This document shows positions 25,580 through 34,134 of a DNA stretch of 64,000 bases, one piece after another. The notes beneath the pieces are model-generated. The model did no database searches. It worked only from the letters and a program-made list of their open reading frames with translations, and was not told the DNA's origin. The position numbers and the translations under genes are program-made. This DNA is from Nocardiopsis sp. N85 (GTDB lineage: Bacteria > Actinomycetota > Actinomycetes > Streptosporangiales > Streptosporangiaceae): contig NZ_JARBUT010000005.1 in assembly GCF_028882275.1 (NCBI RefSeq), positions 1 through 64,000 of the forward strand. The letters run 5' to 3'. Position 1 is the first letter of the stretch. Every line of letters begins with the position of its first letter.

Positions 25580-26753
25580 CCCGGGCCCGGGCCAAGGGCA
25601 GGACCGCCGCCAGGGCGATGACGGTGACCGCGAAGGCGGGACCGTAGCCCCAGAGCTGGATGAGCAGGCCCACGGCCATCGCCCCGGCTCCGGCCCCGGC
25701 GTCGTAGCCGATGTTCCACACCGCGCTGGCCCGACCCTGACCGGTCGGGCCGGCGCGGTTCAGCATGAGGGTGACGGCCTCGTTCTGGACCGCGCCGAAC
25801 CCGATCCCGAACAGCCCGGCTCCCACCAGAACGAGAACGTGCGTACCGTCGCCCCACAGGCCGGCGGTGACCAGGGCGGTACCGCAGACCGCGGCGATCA
25901 TGCCGGGCAGGAGCAACAGCGTTCGGTGATGGCGGTCGTACAGCAGGCCGGCACTCCACCGGCCGATCACGACCATCGCCGCGTAGGCGGCCAAGGCGGC
26001 GCCCACCAGCCATGGAGTGCCCTCCAGGGGCACCGCGACGAAGGTGACGATGGCGCCCGCCGAAGAGGCGGTCAGCAGCATCAGGATCAGCGGGGCGGCC
26101 AGGGAGACCCGCTCCGTCGGAACCGTCCCGGTATCGCGGGCCGCGCGCAGCAGCGGGCGGTTGCGACCCCCGTCGGCGAACCAGATGCCCACCGCGAGGA
26201 CGGCGCCCGCCAGGGAGCACAGACCGGTGATCCAGAAGACGGCGGTGAAACCGATGTTCAGGGCCAGGGCGACGCCGCCGGGCAGGATGAGGACCTGGGG
26301 CAGGCCGACCGCGAGCCCGTAGTAGCCGGTGGCGCGGCCCACCTGGCCGGGTGGGACCAACCGGGCGGCAAGGGCGGTCCCCGCGACACTGACCATGCCG
26401 AAGCCCACCCCGCGCACCGCGGAGATCGCGATGAGGACGCCCAGGTCGGTCGTGAGGGCGAACAGCGGCGCGGGCAGACCCATGATGAGGGATCCCACGG
26501 GGAACGCCCACCGGTAGCCGCCGCGTTCCAGCAGCCGAGGCATGGCGAGCTGGGTGAGAACCGTCGTGAGCATGAACGCGGCGGTGGTGCTCCCGGCGCC
26601 GAACTCGCCCGCGCCGCCCCGGATCGCCCACAGGGGGACCAGGGGGAGGACTGCCGCGAAACCGCACAGTCCGATGGCGGTGGCGGCGATGAGCAGGGCG
26701 AAACCCCGGCCTTTGAGGCCGGGCCCCGCTTCGACCGGCAGAGAAGGGATCAT
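25566..26753 (-). CDS. major facilitator superfamily transporter
   Basis: 395 aa with twelve predicted helices. The helix 2-3 loop carries MPRLLERGGYRWAF, a weakened MFS loop motif, and the second half IGRWSAGLLYDRHHRTLLLL. It resembles drug-exporter-type permeases. Substrate unknown. The last 14 bases overlap the end of the secreted protein gene on the other strand, an unusually tight convergent pair. Confidence 0.9.
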   Translation of the reverse strand: MIPSLPVEAGPGLKGRGFALLIAATAIGLCGFAAVLPLVPLWAIRGGAGEFGAGSTTAAFMLTTVLTQLAMPRLLERGGYRWAFPVGSLIMGLPAPLFALTTDLGVLIAISAVRGVGFGMVSVAGTALAARLVPPGQVGRATGYYGLAVGLPQVLILPGGVALALNIGFTAVFWITGLCSLAGAVLAVGIWFADGGRNRPLLRAARDTGTVPTERVSLAAPLILMLLTASSAGAIVTFVAVPLEGTPWLVGAALAAYAAMVVIGRWSAGLLYDRHHRTLLLLPGMIAAVCGTALVTAGLWGDGTHVLVLVGAGLFGIGFGAVQNEAVTLMLNRAGPTGQGRASAVWNIGYDAGAGAGAMAVGLLIQLWGYGPAFAVTVIALAAVLPLARARVSTP

Positions 26754-26785
26754 CCTCTCTTTCTAGCGCACAAGGGGCGTACCCG

Positions 26786-27562
26786 TCAGGCGGGAATCCG
26801 CTCTCGCAGCCAGGACCGCAGCCGGGCCCTCAGCTCGGGCGAGACGGCGCGTTCGGCGTGGCCCATCCCGGGGACGAGCCACAGTTCCTTGGGTTCCCTC
26901 GCCGCGTCGTGGATGGCGGTGGCGTGGGAGACGGGGAAGTAGGTGTCGGCCTCGCCATGGATCACCAGTAGCGGTGTGGGCGCGATCTCGCCGGCGATCT
27001 CCCTGGGTTCGGCGGGCCGGACCTCCCAGCGGCGATCGGTGACCCGGACCTTGCGGAAGCTGCGCAGGAAGAACCGGCCGACGCCGCGGCCGACGCCCAG
27101 GTGGATCAGGCGCATCCGGCGGGTGCCCCGGTAGTACCAGCGGCTGGGGCAGCTGATGGAGACCGCGGCGCAGACCCCTCCGTGGACGGCGGCGTGGCGG
27201 ACGACGACGGCGGCGCCCATGGAGAAGCCGACCGTCGCGATGGAGGTGTACCCGAGCCCGCGCAGGTGGGCGACGACGGCCTCCAGGTCGTGGATCTCGG
27301 CGTTGCCGACGGTGCTGTACCCGCCGGAGCCGTGATGGCCGCGGAAGTCGAAGGTCATGACGTCCGCGATGGAGACGAGTGACTCGGCGACCGCCCGGGT
27401 GTGGGGGCTGCGGTAGGTACCGGTGAAACCGTTGGCGAGCACGACGGCCGTGGTGCGAGACTCGGCGCCGCGCAACAGGACGGAGTCGATGTCGACCCCG
27501 TCGGCGGTGGTGAGCCGGTAGCGGCGGGGTGTCGGCTGCGGATGGTCGATGGTGTCGGACAC
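26786..27562 (-). CDS. alpha/beta hydrolase
   Basis: 258 aa from a GTG at 27562 (VSDTIDHPQPTPRRYRLTT); a longer start at 27598 is possible. Catalytic triad: nucleophile Ser in VGFSMGAAVV, Asp in VIHGEADTYFP, His in PGMGHAERAV. The oxyanion strand is LANGFTGTYRSPHTRAVAES. It resembles small acyl-ester or peptidase-like hydrolases. Substrate unknown. It lies 32 bases after the MFS start on the same strand, so the two may share a transcript. Confidence 0.88.
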   Translation of the reverse strand: MSDTIDHPQPTPRRYRLTTADGVDIDSVLLRGAESRTTAVVLANGFTGTYRSPHTRAVAESLVSIADVMTFDFRGHHGSGGYSTVGNAEIHDLEAVVAHLRGLGYTSIATVGFSMGAAVVVRHAAVHGGVCAAVSISCPSRWYYRGTRRMRLIHLGVGRGVGRFFLRSFRKVRVTDRRWEVRPAEPREIAGEIAPTPLLVIHGEADTYFPVSHATAIHDAAREPKELWLVPGMGHAERAVSPELRARLRSWLRERIPA

Positions 27563-27645
27563 ACCACCATCGTGCCCGATGCGTCCCCCGCGGAACACTC
27601 ACGGGGGTGTGTCGGACACGACTCCCGGAGCGGGAATCGACGGGG

Positions 27646-30060
27646 TCAGCGGTCGCCGTAGCGGCGGTCGATCCGCTCATCGGGGTAGAGGCGTCGGCCC
27701 TCTTCCTCGGCCGGCGCGTCGCCACCGAGGAAGTCCCCGGGGTCCCGGCCCCGTGCGCCCTCGCCGCCGGGCACGGGCCCGCCCCGCGCGGGTGTCCCCC
27801 ACCGGGGCTCGGCGTGCCGGGGCCCGCCGTGCGAGCCGGTGCCGGTCTCGTCCCACGAGGGCGTACCGGCCCGGTCCTCGGCCCCGCCGGGAGCGGGGCC
27901 GCCCCGCGCGGGAGTGTTCCGGGACCCGGCGTCCGGTCGCGGGCCGTTCCACGTACCGGCGCCCCAGGTGGCGGCGTCGGCGGGTGACGAGCCGTCGAAG
28001 GAAGGGGCGCCCTGCGCGGGCGTGCCCCACGCGGGCGCGGCGGGGTACGGACCGGAGGTCCGGGAGGCGTCCCCCCGAGGAGCAGGGTCGGCCTGAGCGC
28101 CGAAGGGCCGCCCCGAAGGGTCTCCATGGGCGGACGGTCGCGTCCCGTACCCGGGGCCGTCCGGATATCCGACGCCACCGAAGGAGGGCGTGCCCTGGAC
28201 CGGGGTCCCCCGTTCGGGAAGAGGCGCACTCCCCGAAGGCCCGTCCGCCCCGTGTGCCCCGGGGCGGTGCTCACCACCGCCGAGCCCGGGGGCCCCTGGC
28301 GCGGGGGCGTTCCACGACCCGGCGGACGGCTGCGGACCGCTCTGCACACCGGAGTTCCACGAGGAGGCGTCCGCACCGTGCGCACCGGGGCGGTACTCAC
28401 CACCGCCGAGCCCGGGGGCCCCTGGCGCGGGGGCGTTCCACGTTCCAGGGGAAGCGTGCGCACCCGTACCCCCGGCCCAGGACCCCTCACCCGAAGACGA
28501 CCCGCCACCGAAGGAAGGCGTGCCCTGGCCCGGTGTTCCCCACCCGGGAGCGGCAGGACCGACACCGCCGTCCCCGTCGGACCGCGGCACGTCCACCGGA
28601 GACCGGTGCGCCCCGGGGCGGTACTCACCACCGCCGAGCCCGGGGGCCCCTGGCGCGGGGGCGTTCCACGTTCCAGGGGAAGCGTGCGCACCCGTACCCC
28701 CGGCCCAGGACCCCTCACCCGAAGACGACCCGTCAGCGAAGGAAGGCGCGTCCTGACCCGCGGCCCCCCACCCGGGGAGAGGCGCGTTCCCCGAAGACCC
28801 ATGCGCCCCGTGCGCACCGGGGCGGTACTCACCACCGCCGAGCCCGGGGGCCTCTGGCGCGGGGGCGTTCCACGACCCGGAGGGCTGCGCACCCGGGCCC
28901 CGAACCGAGGGGTTCTCATCCGTCGGCGGCCGCTCCGCGCCGCCGAGCGCGGGGGCGCCCTGAGCGGGGGCGCCCCATGTCGGCGCGGCGGGATACGGAC
29001 CGATGTCCCCGGCGGGCAGAGCCGTTCGAGCATCGTCCCGAGAAGGCGAAGGGCCACCGGGAACGGGCGCACCGGCTCCACCCGGGTACCCGGCGCCGCC
29101 GAGGGCGAGGGTGTCCTGGGCGGGTGCGAAGGGCTGAGCCGCGCCAAGGGCGGGAGCGGCCGGGTGACCGGCGCCGTCGGGGGTTTCGTCCGACCCGGAG
29201 TCCGGGTCGTCGTAGGGCTCGTCGTCGTAGGGCTCGTCGTAGGCGTACGACTCCTCCCGCAGGGCCGCCGGGGGGAAGGCGAGCGAGCGCAGGTTCAACG
29301 CGATGTGCACCAGGACCGGGATCCACAGACTCCCCGTGCCCAGGTACAGCACCACGAACAGGGTGCCCGAGGCGCCCGCGCTGACCAGCCCCCACCAGCC
29401 CTGGTACAGGTAGGCAACGGCGAAGAGCAGCACCGACAGCACCGCGCCGACCCACAGCGGCACGCCCATGCTCGTCACCAGGACGATGAACAGCCCCCGG
29501 TAGAGCAGTTCCGCGCACAACCCGCCGGTCACCGCCACGCCGATCGCCGCCGAGCGCTCGTTGCGGGTGTAGGGGATCAACAGCCACCGGTCGCGTTCCG
29601 GTTCGGGCAGCGACACCGGCCGGTCCGCGGCCGCGCGGCGGCCACCGCCGCGTTTGCCCTTCTTCGGCCGGTCGAGCGCCCGTTTCGGCAACCGGTCCTT
29701 GATCTGCGCGGGCAGGCCGTTGACCATCACCCACAGCACGCCGAGGGCGATCAGGCCGCCCAACGCACCGCCCACCACCGGCCCCACCGCGTGCGGAAGC
29801 CGGAGGCCGAGGTCGGCGGCGGTCACCTGCGGCGAGGTGAACAGCACGACCATCACCAGCACGCCCCACAGCGCGTGCACGCCCATGGTCACCGAATGCA
29901 CCCGGACCAGCGCCTTCGCGTCGGTGTCCCGGCGTCGGGACAGCCACGCGAAGGCGCGCCTGCCCAGATAGGGCTCGCCGAACGCCGCGAAGAAGAGCAG
30001 CAGGACCGTCAGCAGGGTCCCCGCGAGGCTGAACTGAGGAAGTGTCTCGGACCATGGCAC
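27646..30060 (-). CDS. CPBP-family membrane protein with degenerate active site and long repeat tail
   Basis: 804 aa. Residues 1-275 form an eight-helix CPBP (CAAX protease/bacteriocin-processing) domain. Catalytic motif 1, normally EExxxR, reads AELLYR; motif 2, normally FxxxH, reads FAVAY; motif 3 keeps HIALN. Loss of the first Glu and the motif-2 His suggests no protease activity. Residues about 280-804 are a Gly/Pro/Ala-rich low-complexity tail with copies of SWNAPAPGAPGLGGGEYRPG and GSSSGEGSWAGGTGAHASPG. The normal family length is about 220-300 aa. The tail may extend into the cytoplasm as a disordered arm. Confidence 0.85.
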   Translation of the reverse strand: MPWSETLPQFSLAGTLLTVLLLFFAAFGEPYLGRRAFAWLSRRRDTDAKALVRVHSVTMGVHALWGVLVMVVLFTSPQVTAADLGLRLPHAVGPVVGGALGGLIALGVLWVMVNGLPAQIKDRLPKRALDRPKKGKRGGGRRAAADRPVSLPEPERDRWLLIPYTRNERSAAIGVAVTGGLCAELLYRGLFIVLVTSMGVPLWVGAVLSVLLFAVAYLYQGWWGLVSAGASGTLFVVLYLGTGSLWIPVLVHIALNLRSLAFPPAALREESYAYDEPYDDEPYDDPDSGSDETPDGAGHPAAPALGAAQPFAPAQDTLALGGAGYPGGAGAPVPGGPSPSRDDARTALPAGDIGPYPAAPTWGAPAQGAPALGGAERPPTDENPSVRGPGAQPSGSWNAPAPEAPGLGGGEYRPGAHGAHGSSGNAPLPGWGAAGQDAPSFADGSSSGEGSWAGGTGAHASPGTWNAPAPGAPGLGGGEYRPGAHRSPVDVPRSDGDGGVGPAAPGWGTPGQGTPSFGGGSSSGEGSWAGGTGAHASPGTWNAPAPGAPGLGGGEYRPGAHGADASSWNSGVQSGPQPSAGSWNAPAPGAPGLGGGEHRPGAHGADGPSGSAPLPERGTPVQGTPSFGGVGYPDGPGYGTRPSAHGDPSGRPFGAQADPAPRGDASRTSGPYPAAPAWGTPAQGAPSFDGSSPADAATWGAGTWNGPRPDAGSRNTPARGGPAPGGAEDRAGTPSWDETGTGSHGGPRHAEPRWGTPARGGPVPGGEGARGRDPGDFLGGDAPAEEEGRRLYPDERIDRRYGDR
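28385..28732. repeat. two identical 120-base direct repeats inside the CPBP tail
   Basis: 28385-28504 and 28613-28732 are identical base for base, offset by 228 bases (76 codons), so the reading frame is kept. Shorter related copies of the SWNAPAPGAPGLGGGE segment lie on either side. Perfect identity implies recent duplication or gene conversion. Confidence 0.85.
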
Positions 30061-30241
30061 GGGGCAATAGTAGGGGTCCGAAACGAGTCATAGGGCACAT
30101 GTCGTTTCCCGCGCCCGAATGACCTCTTGTGGTAATCCCGGCGAAGGGCGACCGTAGAGAGTGTCACAGGTCACATCGAGGACGGTGGCCACCGCCCCGA
30201 GGTGGCCCTCGCACGGAACCTCGGAGGGTTGGGCAGCAGGG

Positions 30242-32395
30242 ATGGTAGATCGAACCGTAGCCGTACCGAGGGCCGATGGGCCCACCTCCATCCGCAACAT
30301 CGCGCTGGTCGGCCCGACCGGCGCCGGAAAGACGAGCCTGGTCGAGGCGCTCCTCTCCGCCGCCGGCGCGATCCACCGCCCCGGCAGCGTGGAGGAGGGC
30401 ACGACCGTCAGCGATCGTGACGAGGTCGAGATCCGTCAGAGGCGTTCGGTGCACCTGACGGCCAACGCCGTCATGGTCGGCGACGTCAAGGTCAACCTGC
30501 TGGACACACCCGGTTACGCCGACTTCATCGGCGCGATGCGCGCCGGCCTGCGCGGCGCCGACGCCGCGCTGTTCGTCATCTCCGCCCTGGAGGGCGTCGA
30601 CGGGCGTACCCGGGTCCTGTGGGAGGAGTGCGCCGCCGTCGGCATGCCCCGGGCGGTCGCGGTCACCAAGATCGATCACCCTCGCGCGGACTTCGACGAC
30701 ATCGTCGCCCAGTGCCAGGCCGCGTTCGGCGGCGGCGTCCACCCCGCCTACGTGCCCGCCTTCGAGGGCCCACGGGAGGACCGCCGGATCGTCGGCCTCT
30801 GGGGCCTGGTCTCCGAGCGCTACCACGACCACGACTCCACGGAGGGCCACGTTCCCCCCGAGGGCTTGGGCGACACCGCCGCCGCGCTGCGGGAGATCCT
30901 CGTGGAGGAGGTCATCACCGAGAGCGAGGACGAGGTCCTCATGGAGCGCTACATGGAGGGCGACGCGCTCGACCCGGACCTGCTCATCGCCGACCTCCAG
31001 AAGGCCGTGGCCTCGGGGGGCTTCCACCCGGTACTGGCGATCAGCACCACCACCGGTGTGGGCGTGCCCGAACTCCTGCGCGAGCTGCCGCTGTCCTGCC
31101 CCGACCCCACCCGGCGCCCCTTCCCCGAGGTGACGTCCCCCGCCGGTGTCCCGGTCCGGGGTCTGTCCTGCGATCCGAACGGCCCGTTGGTCGCCGAGGT
31201 CCTGGCGACGGCGAGCGATCCCTACGTGGGCCGCACCAGCCTGATCCGGGTGTTCTCCGGGACCCTGGACCCGGACTCGGTGGTCCACCTGCACGGCCAC
31301 GGCGTCCCCTCGGGGCTGACCGGTTCGGACGAACTGGACCGCAGCGGCCGCGACGAGCGGGTGGGCGCCCTGTCGGTGCCGGTGGGCAGGGAGAACCACC
31401 CGGGGGGCTCGATCGGCGCCGGCGATGTCTGTCTGGTGACGAAGCTTCCCGACGCGCGCACCGGTGACACCCTGTCCTCACCGGACCGTCCCTTGCGCGT
31501 GGCGCCGTGGCGGTTCCCCGAGCCCCTGTTGCCGGTGGCGATCACCGCGGCCTCCTCCGCCGACGAGGACAAGCTGTCGCACGCCGTGGCCCGACTGGTG
31601 GCCGAGGACCCGTCCCTGCGGGTGGAGGTCAACCCGGAGACGCACCAGATGGTGTTGTGGACCTTGGGCGAGGCACACCTGGACGCCGCCCTGGACCGGT
31701 TGGAGCACCGTTGCGGGGTGCGTGTGGAGACCGACGAGGTGCGCGTCCCGTTGCGCGCCACCTTCTCCGGCCCGGCCGAGGGCATGGGCCGCAACGTCAA
31801 GCAGAGCGGCGGGCACGGCGAGTTCGGCGTCTGCCGCATCAGGGTGGAGCCCCTGGCGTCCGGGGCGGGTCTGGAGTTCGTCGACCGGATCGTCGGCGGC
31901 GTGGTACCGCGCCAGTTCATCCCCTCCGTCGAGAAGGGCGTGCGCGCCCAGATGGCGGACGGGGTCGACAGCGGGTATCCGCTGGTGGACATCCGGGTGA
32001 CCCTCTACGACGGCAGGGCCCACTCGGTGGACTCCTCCGACATGGCCTTCCAGAAGGCGGCCCGGTTGGCGCTGAAGGACGCGGCCGCCACGGCGCGGTT
32101 GGCGATGCTGGAACCGGTGGACGTGATCGAGGTCGAGGTCGACGACGAGCTGTTGGGCACGGTCATGAGCGACCTGTCCGCGCGACGCGGGCGGGTGGTG
32201 GGCTCCGAACCCGCCCCGGGCGGGCGGGCGATCATCCGGGCGGAGGTCCCGGAACTGGAGATCACCCGCTACGCGGTGGAGCTGCGTTCGCTCTCCCACG
32301 GCACGGGCGTGTTCACCCGTCGCTACCTGCGCCACGAGCCGCTGCCCCCGCAGATCGCGGTGGCGCTGCCCGGTCCGCGCGAGGGCGCCTCTTGA
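30242..32395 (+). CDS. elongation factor G-like GTPase (EF-G2 type)
   Basis: 717 aa. GTPase motifs: GPTGAGKTS (G1), DTPGYADF (G3), and TKIDH for G4 instead of NKxD. Domains II-V follow, including NPETHQMVLWTLGEAHLDAA, domain IV GGVVPRQFIPSVEKGVRAQM, and domain V. The G4 change and the shortened G2 region (EEGTTVSDRD) mark the actinobacterial EF-G-like group distinct from FusA. No ribosomal protein genes are nearby, so a paralogue role is likelier than the housekeeping factor. The start ATG at 30242 precedes the conserved SIRNIALVGPTG. Confidence 0.93.
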   Translation: MVDRTVAVPRADGPTSIRNIALVGPTGAGKTSLVEALLSAAGAIHRPGSVEEGTTVSDRDEVEIRQRRSVHLTANAVMVGDVKVNLLDTPGYADFIGAMRAGLRGADAALFVISALEGVDGRTRVLWEECAAVGMPRAVAVTKIDHPRADFDDIVAQCQAAFGGGVHPAYVPAFEGPREDRRIVGLWGLVSERYHDHDSTEGHVPPEGLGDTAAALREILVEEVITESEDEVLMERYMEGDALDPDLLIADLQKAVASGGFHPVLAISTTTGVGVPELLRELPLSCPDPTRRPFPEVTSPAGVPVRGLSCDPNGPLVAEVLATASDPYVGRTSLIRVFSGTLDPDSVVHLHGHGVPSGLTGSDELDRSGRDERVGALSVPVGRENHPGGSIGAGDVCLVTKLPDARTGDTLSSPDRPLRVAPWRFPEPLLPVAITAASSADEDKLSHAVARLVAEDPSLRVEVNPETHQMVLWTLGEAHLDAALDRLEHRCGVRVETDEVRVPLRATFSGPAEGMGRNVKQSGGHGEFGVCRIRVEPLASGAGLEFVDRIVGGVVPRQFIPSVEKGVRAQMADGVDSGYPLVDIRVTLYDGRAHSVDSSDMAFQKAARLALKDAAATARLAMLEPVDVIEVEVDDELLGTVMSDLSARRGRVVGSEPAPGGRAIIRAEVPELEITRYAVELRSLSHGTGVFTRRYLRHEPLPPQIAVALPGPREGAS

Positions 32396-32401
32396 CTTCC
32401 T

Positions 32402-32421
32402 CCTCCTCGTGAACGAGGAGG
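32402..32421. repeat. right-end hairpin of the IS605-type relic
   Basis: CCTCCTCGT pairs with ACGAGGAGG around a very small GA loop, in the context TTGACTTCCTCC...GGTTCC typical of ends of actinobacterial TnpB elements. It also lies where the upstream GTPase gene needs a terminator. Confidence 0.6.
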
Positions 32422-32429
32422 GTTCCGAC

Positions 32430-33210
32430 CGGGTCTGACGGCCCGGTGGTGCTGTCCGCCTCGCGGCCACAGCGGGTTCCTGCTTCATCGACACGGCATC
32501 CCAGAGGTCGGCACGGTTCACCCCGGTGGGGGGGCTGTTCGTCCATCCGCGCGCAAGGGTGTTCCTGGCCGCGTTGACGTCGGCGTCGGCCACACGTCCG
32601 CACGCGACGCACCGCGGCTCGCCGTCGCTGGTGGCCACCGCCACACCCCGGTCCACCCCCACCGCGCCGCCGGACGCGACATGGGTCTGGGGTGTGCTCG
32701 CCGTCCTCGCACGCCAGCGAGACGTACCAGTGCCGACCGTCGAAAGAGACGGTGGCGGACCGGACCCCTGGGCGCGCGACCACCGGAACCGCACCCACCC
32801 CGGCCTGGGCGGTTTCACCCGACCCCACCGGCGGCCCAGCCGCTCCACCACCGGACGCGACCCGTCGGGGAACCGGAACGAGGGCCTCCACCGGCCCTCG
32901 ACCCGCCACCGCGGACCGAACGTACCGTGGTCCCGGCAGGCGCGATCCAGGTCCCTCAACCTCTGCTGGAGGATGTGCGAGGGGGCCGCTTTCAGCCAGG
33001 TCTCCTCGGCCTCGGGGCCTCGGCGAGCCGGGCGGCTTGCAGCCGGTGGCCACAGAACGGGACCGCGTGCCCGCGCCGCCACCGCTCCAGGGTCCGGCGG
33101 CGCTGGTCCAGGGCGGTGTTCCACACCGCACGACGGATCGCCCCGTAGGTGGTGCACTGCTCGGCCCGCTCATCGGTGAGCGACAGCCGGTACCGGAAGC
33201 CCGTCAACAC
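32430..33210 (-). pseudogene. tnpB remnant with frameshifts and internal deletion
   Basis: It starts at GTG 33210 (VLTGFRYRLSLTDERAEQ). Frame 1 runs to AARLAEA. A second frame continues with AEETWLKAAPSHILQQRLRD to PGWVRFRWSRA, a third has RSATVSFDGRHWYVSLACED, and a return frame holds AVGVDRGVAVATSDGE, the RuvC-I motif. This is followed directly by CVACGRVADADVNAARNTLA, the zinc finger and RuvC-III. The RuvC-II segment and one CxxC pair of the finger are gone. A normal TnpB is about 370-400 aa; this cannot make an active nuclease. Confidence 0.8.
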
Positions 33211-33324
33211 CGGAACACCCCCTCTCCACCACGGAACAGCGCCATGACGAAGGGGGCGACGACCCGCGTCCGGGCGACCACTCCCCGCCCTGAAGAACGG
33301 AGTCCACGCCGCCGACAGACCTGA

Positions 33325-34128
33325 TCACAGGACGCGGCCCGGCCGGCCGCGGTCGGCCAGGGCCGCGAAGCGGAACGTGTTCACCGGGTGGCTGGAGAGG
33401 AGGTTGACCAGCGTCACGAAGAACCCGGTGTCCGTACGGGCCCGGTCGACGATGTCGTCGAAGTCGACCTCGGGGTACAGGTACTTGCCGGCGGCCAGCA
33501 CCCGCATCCCCTGCACGCCCTCGGGGTGGAAGGCGTAGGCGTGGTTGTCGGCGGTGTACTCCTGGGCGCGCCCGAGGGTGCTGCCCACCCCCGGGATGAC
33601 GTTGGCCACGGAGATCCCGAACTGCCGCCAGAACGACGTGTGCCCGGCGGCGATGTGACCGACCTCGTGCCCGATGAAGAACCGCAGCGCGTCGGGGTCC
33701 GACAGGCGCCCGCCCACCTCGAACAGGTCGCTGTTGAGCGCGACGTAGCGACGCGAACCGTGCCCGGAGGCGAAGGCGTTGATCACGCCGTTGCCCAGGA
33801 CGACGTACGCCTCCGGGACCCGCGGCATCCCGAAGGCCCGCGCCGCCTCGACCACCATCCGGTGCGCCTCGGGGAACTGGTGGGCGGTGATGCGCACCCC
33901 GTTGACCCGTTGGCGCGCGTACAGCTGGCCGCGCACGAAGTAGACCAGGGCCGGGATGCTGAGCAGCAGCAACGGCTCGTTGGGGTCGCCCGAGTAGGCG
34001 CGGCTGAGCGCGCCCAGCACCGCGAGGAGGGTCACCCCCACGCACATCACCAGCAGCGGGATCTCCCGCGGATGCCGCAGTCGGCGGACGGTCCGGGGGT
34101 CGCCCCATCGCCGTGGGAGGACCCCCAC
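33325..34128 (-). CDS. M48-family membrane metalloprotease (HtpX-like)
   Basis: 267 aa. Two N-terminal hydrophobic segments (about 22-45 and 50-66) precede the zinc site HEVGHIAAGH, with third ligand E in RAQEYTADN. SGHGSRRYVALNSDLFE is the conserved strand before it. It is expected to degrade misfolded membrane proteins, facing the cytoplasm. Its start lies six bases after the stop of the upstream M20 gene, so the pair is an operon. Confidence 0.93.
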   Translation of the reverse strand: MGVLPRRWGDPRTVRRLRHPREIPLLVMCVGVTLLAVLGALSRAYSGDPNEPLLLLSIPALVYFVRGQLYARQRVNGVRITAHQFPEAHRMVVEAARAFGMPRVPEAYVVLGNGVINAFASGHGSRRYVALNSDLFEVGGRLSDPDALRFFIGHEVGHIAAGHTSFWRQFGISVANVIPGVGSTLGRAQEYTADNHAYAFHPEGVQGMRVLAAGKYLYPEVDFDDIVDRARTDTGFFVTLVNLLSSHPVNTFRFAALADRGRPGRVL

Positions 34129-34134
34129 CGGCGG

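Larger units (their letters stand above)
32393..33310 (-). mobile_element. degenerate IS200/IS605-type element (TnpB only)
   Basis: The element reads on the minus strand. Its right end is marked by the hairpin at 32402-32421, and hairpin-like sequence at 33280-33308 (CTCCCCGCCCTGAAGAACGG) marks the other side. Between them lies only a wrecked tnpB. No tnpA is seen. It sits immediately after the stop of the EF-G-like gene. Confidence 0.65.

Noticed and set aside
28120..28890. Repeats in the CPBP tail as a mobile or CRISPR element
   Set aside because: They keep one reading frame and encode a Gly/Pro-rich protein tail, so they are coding repeats.
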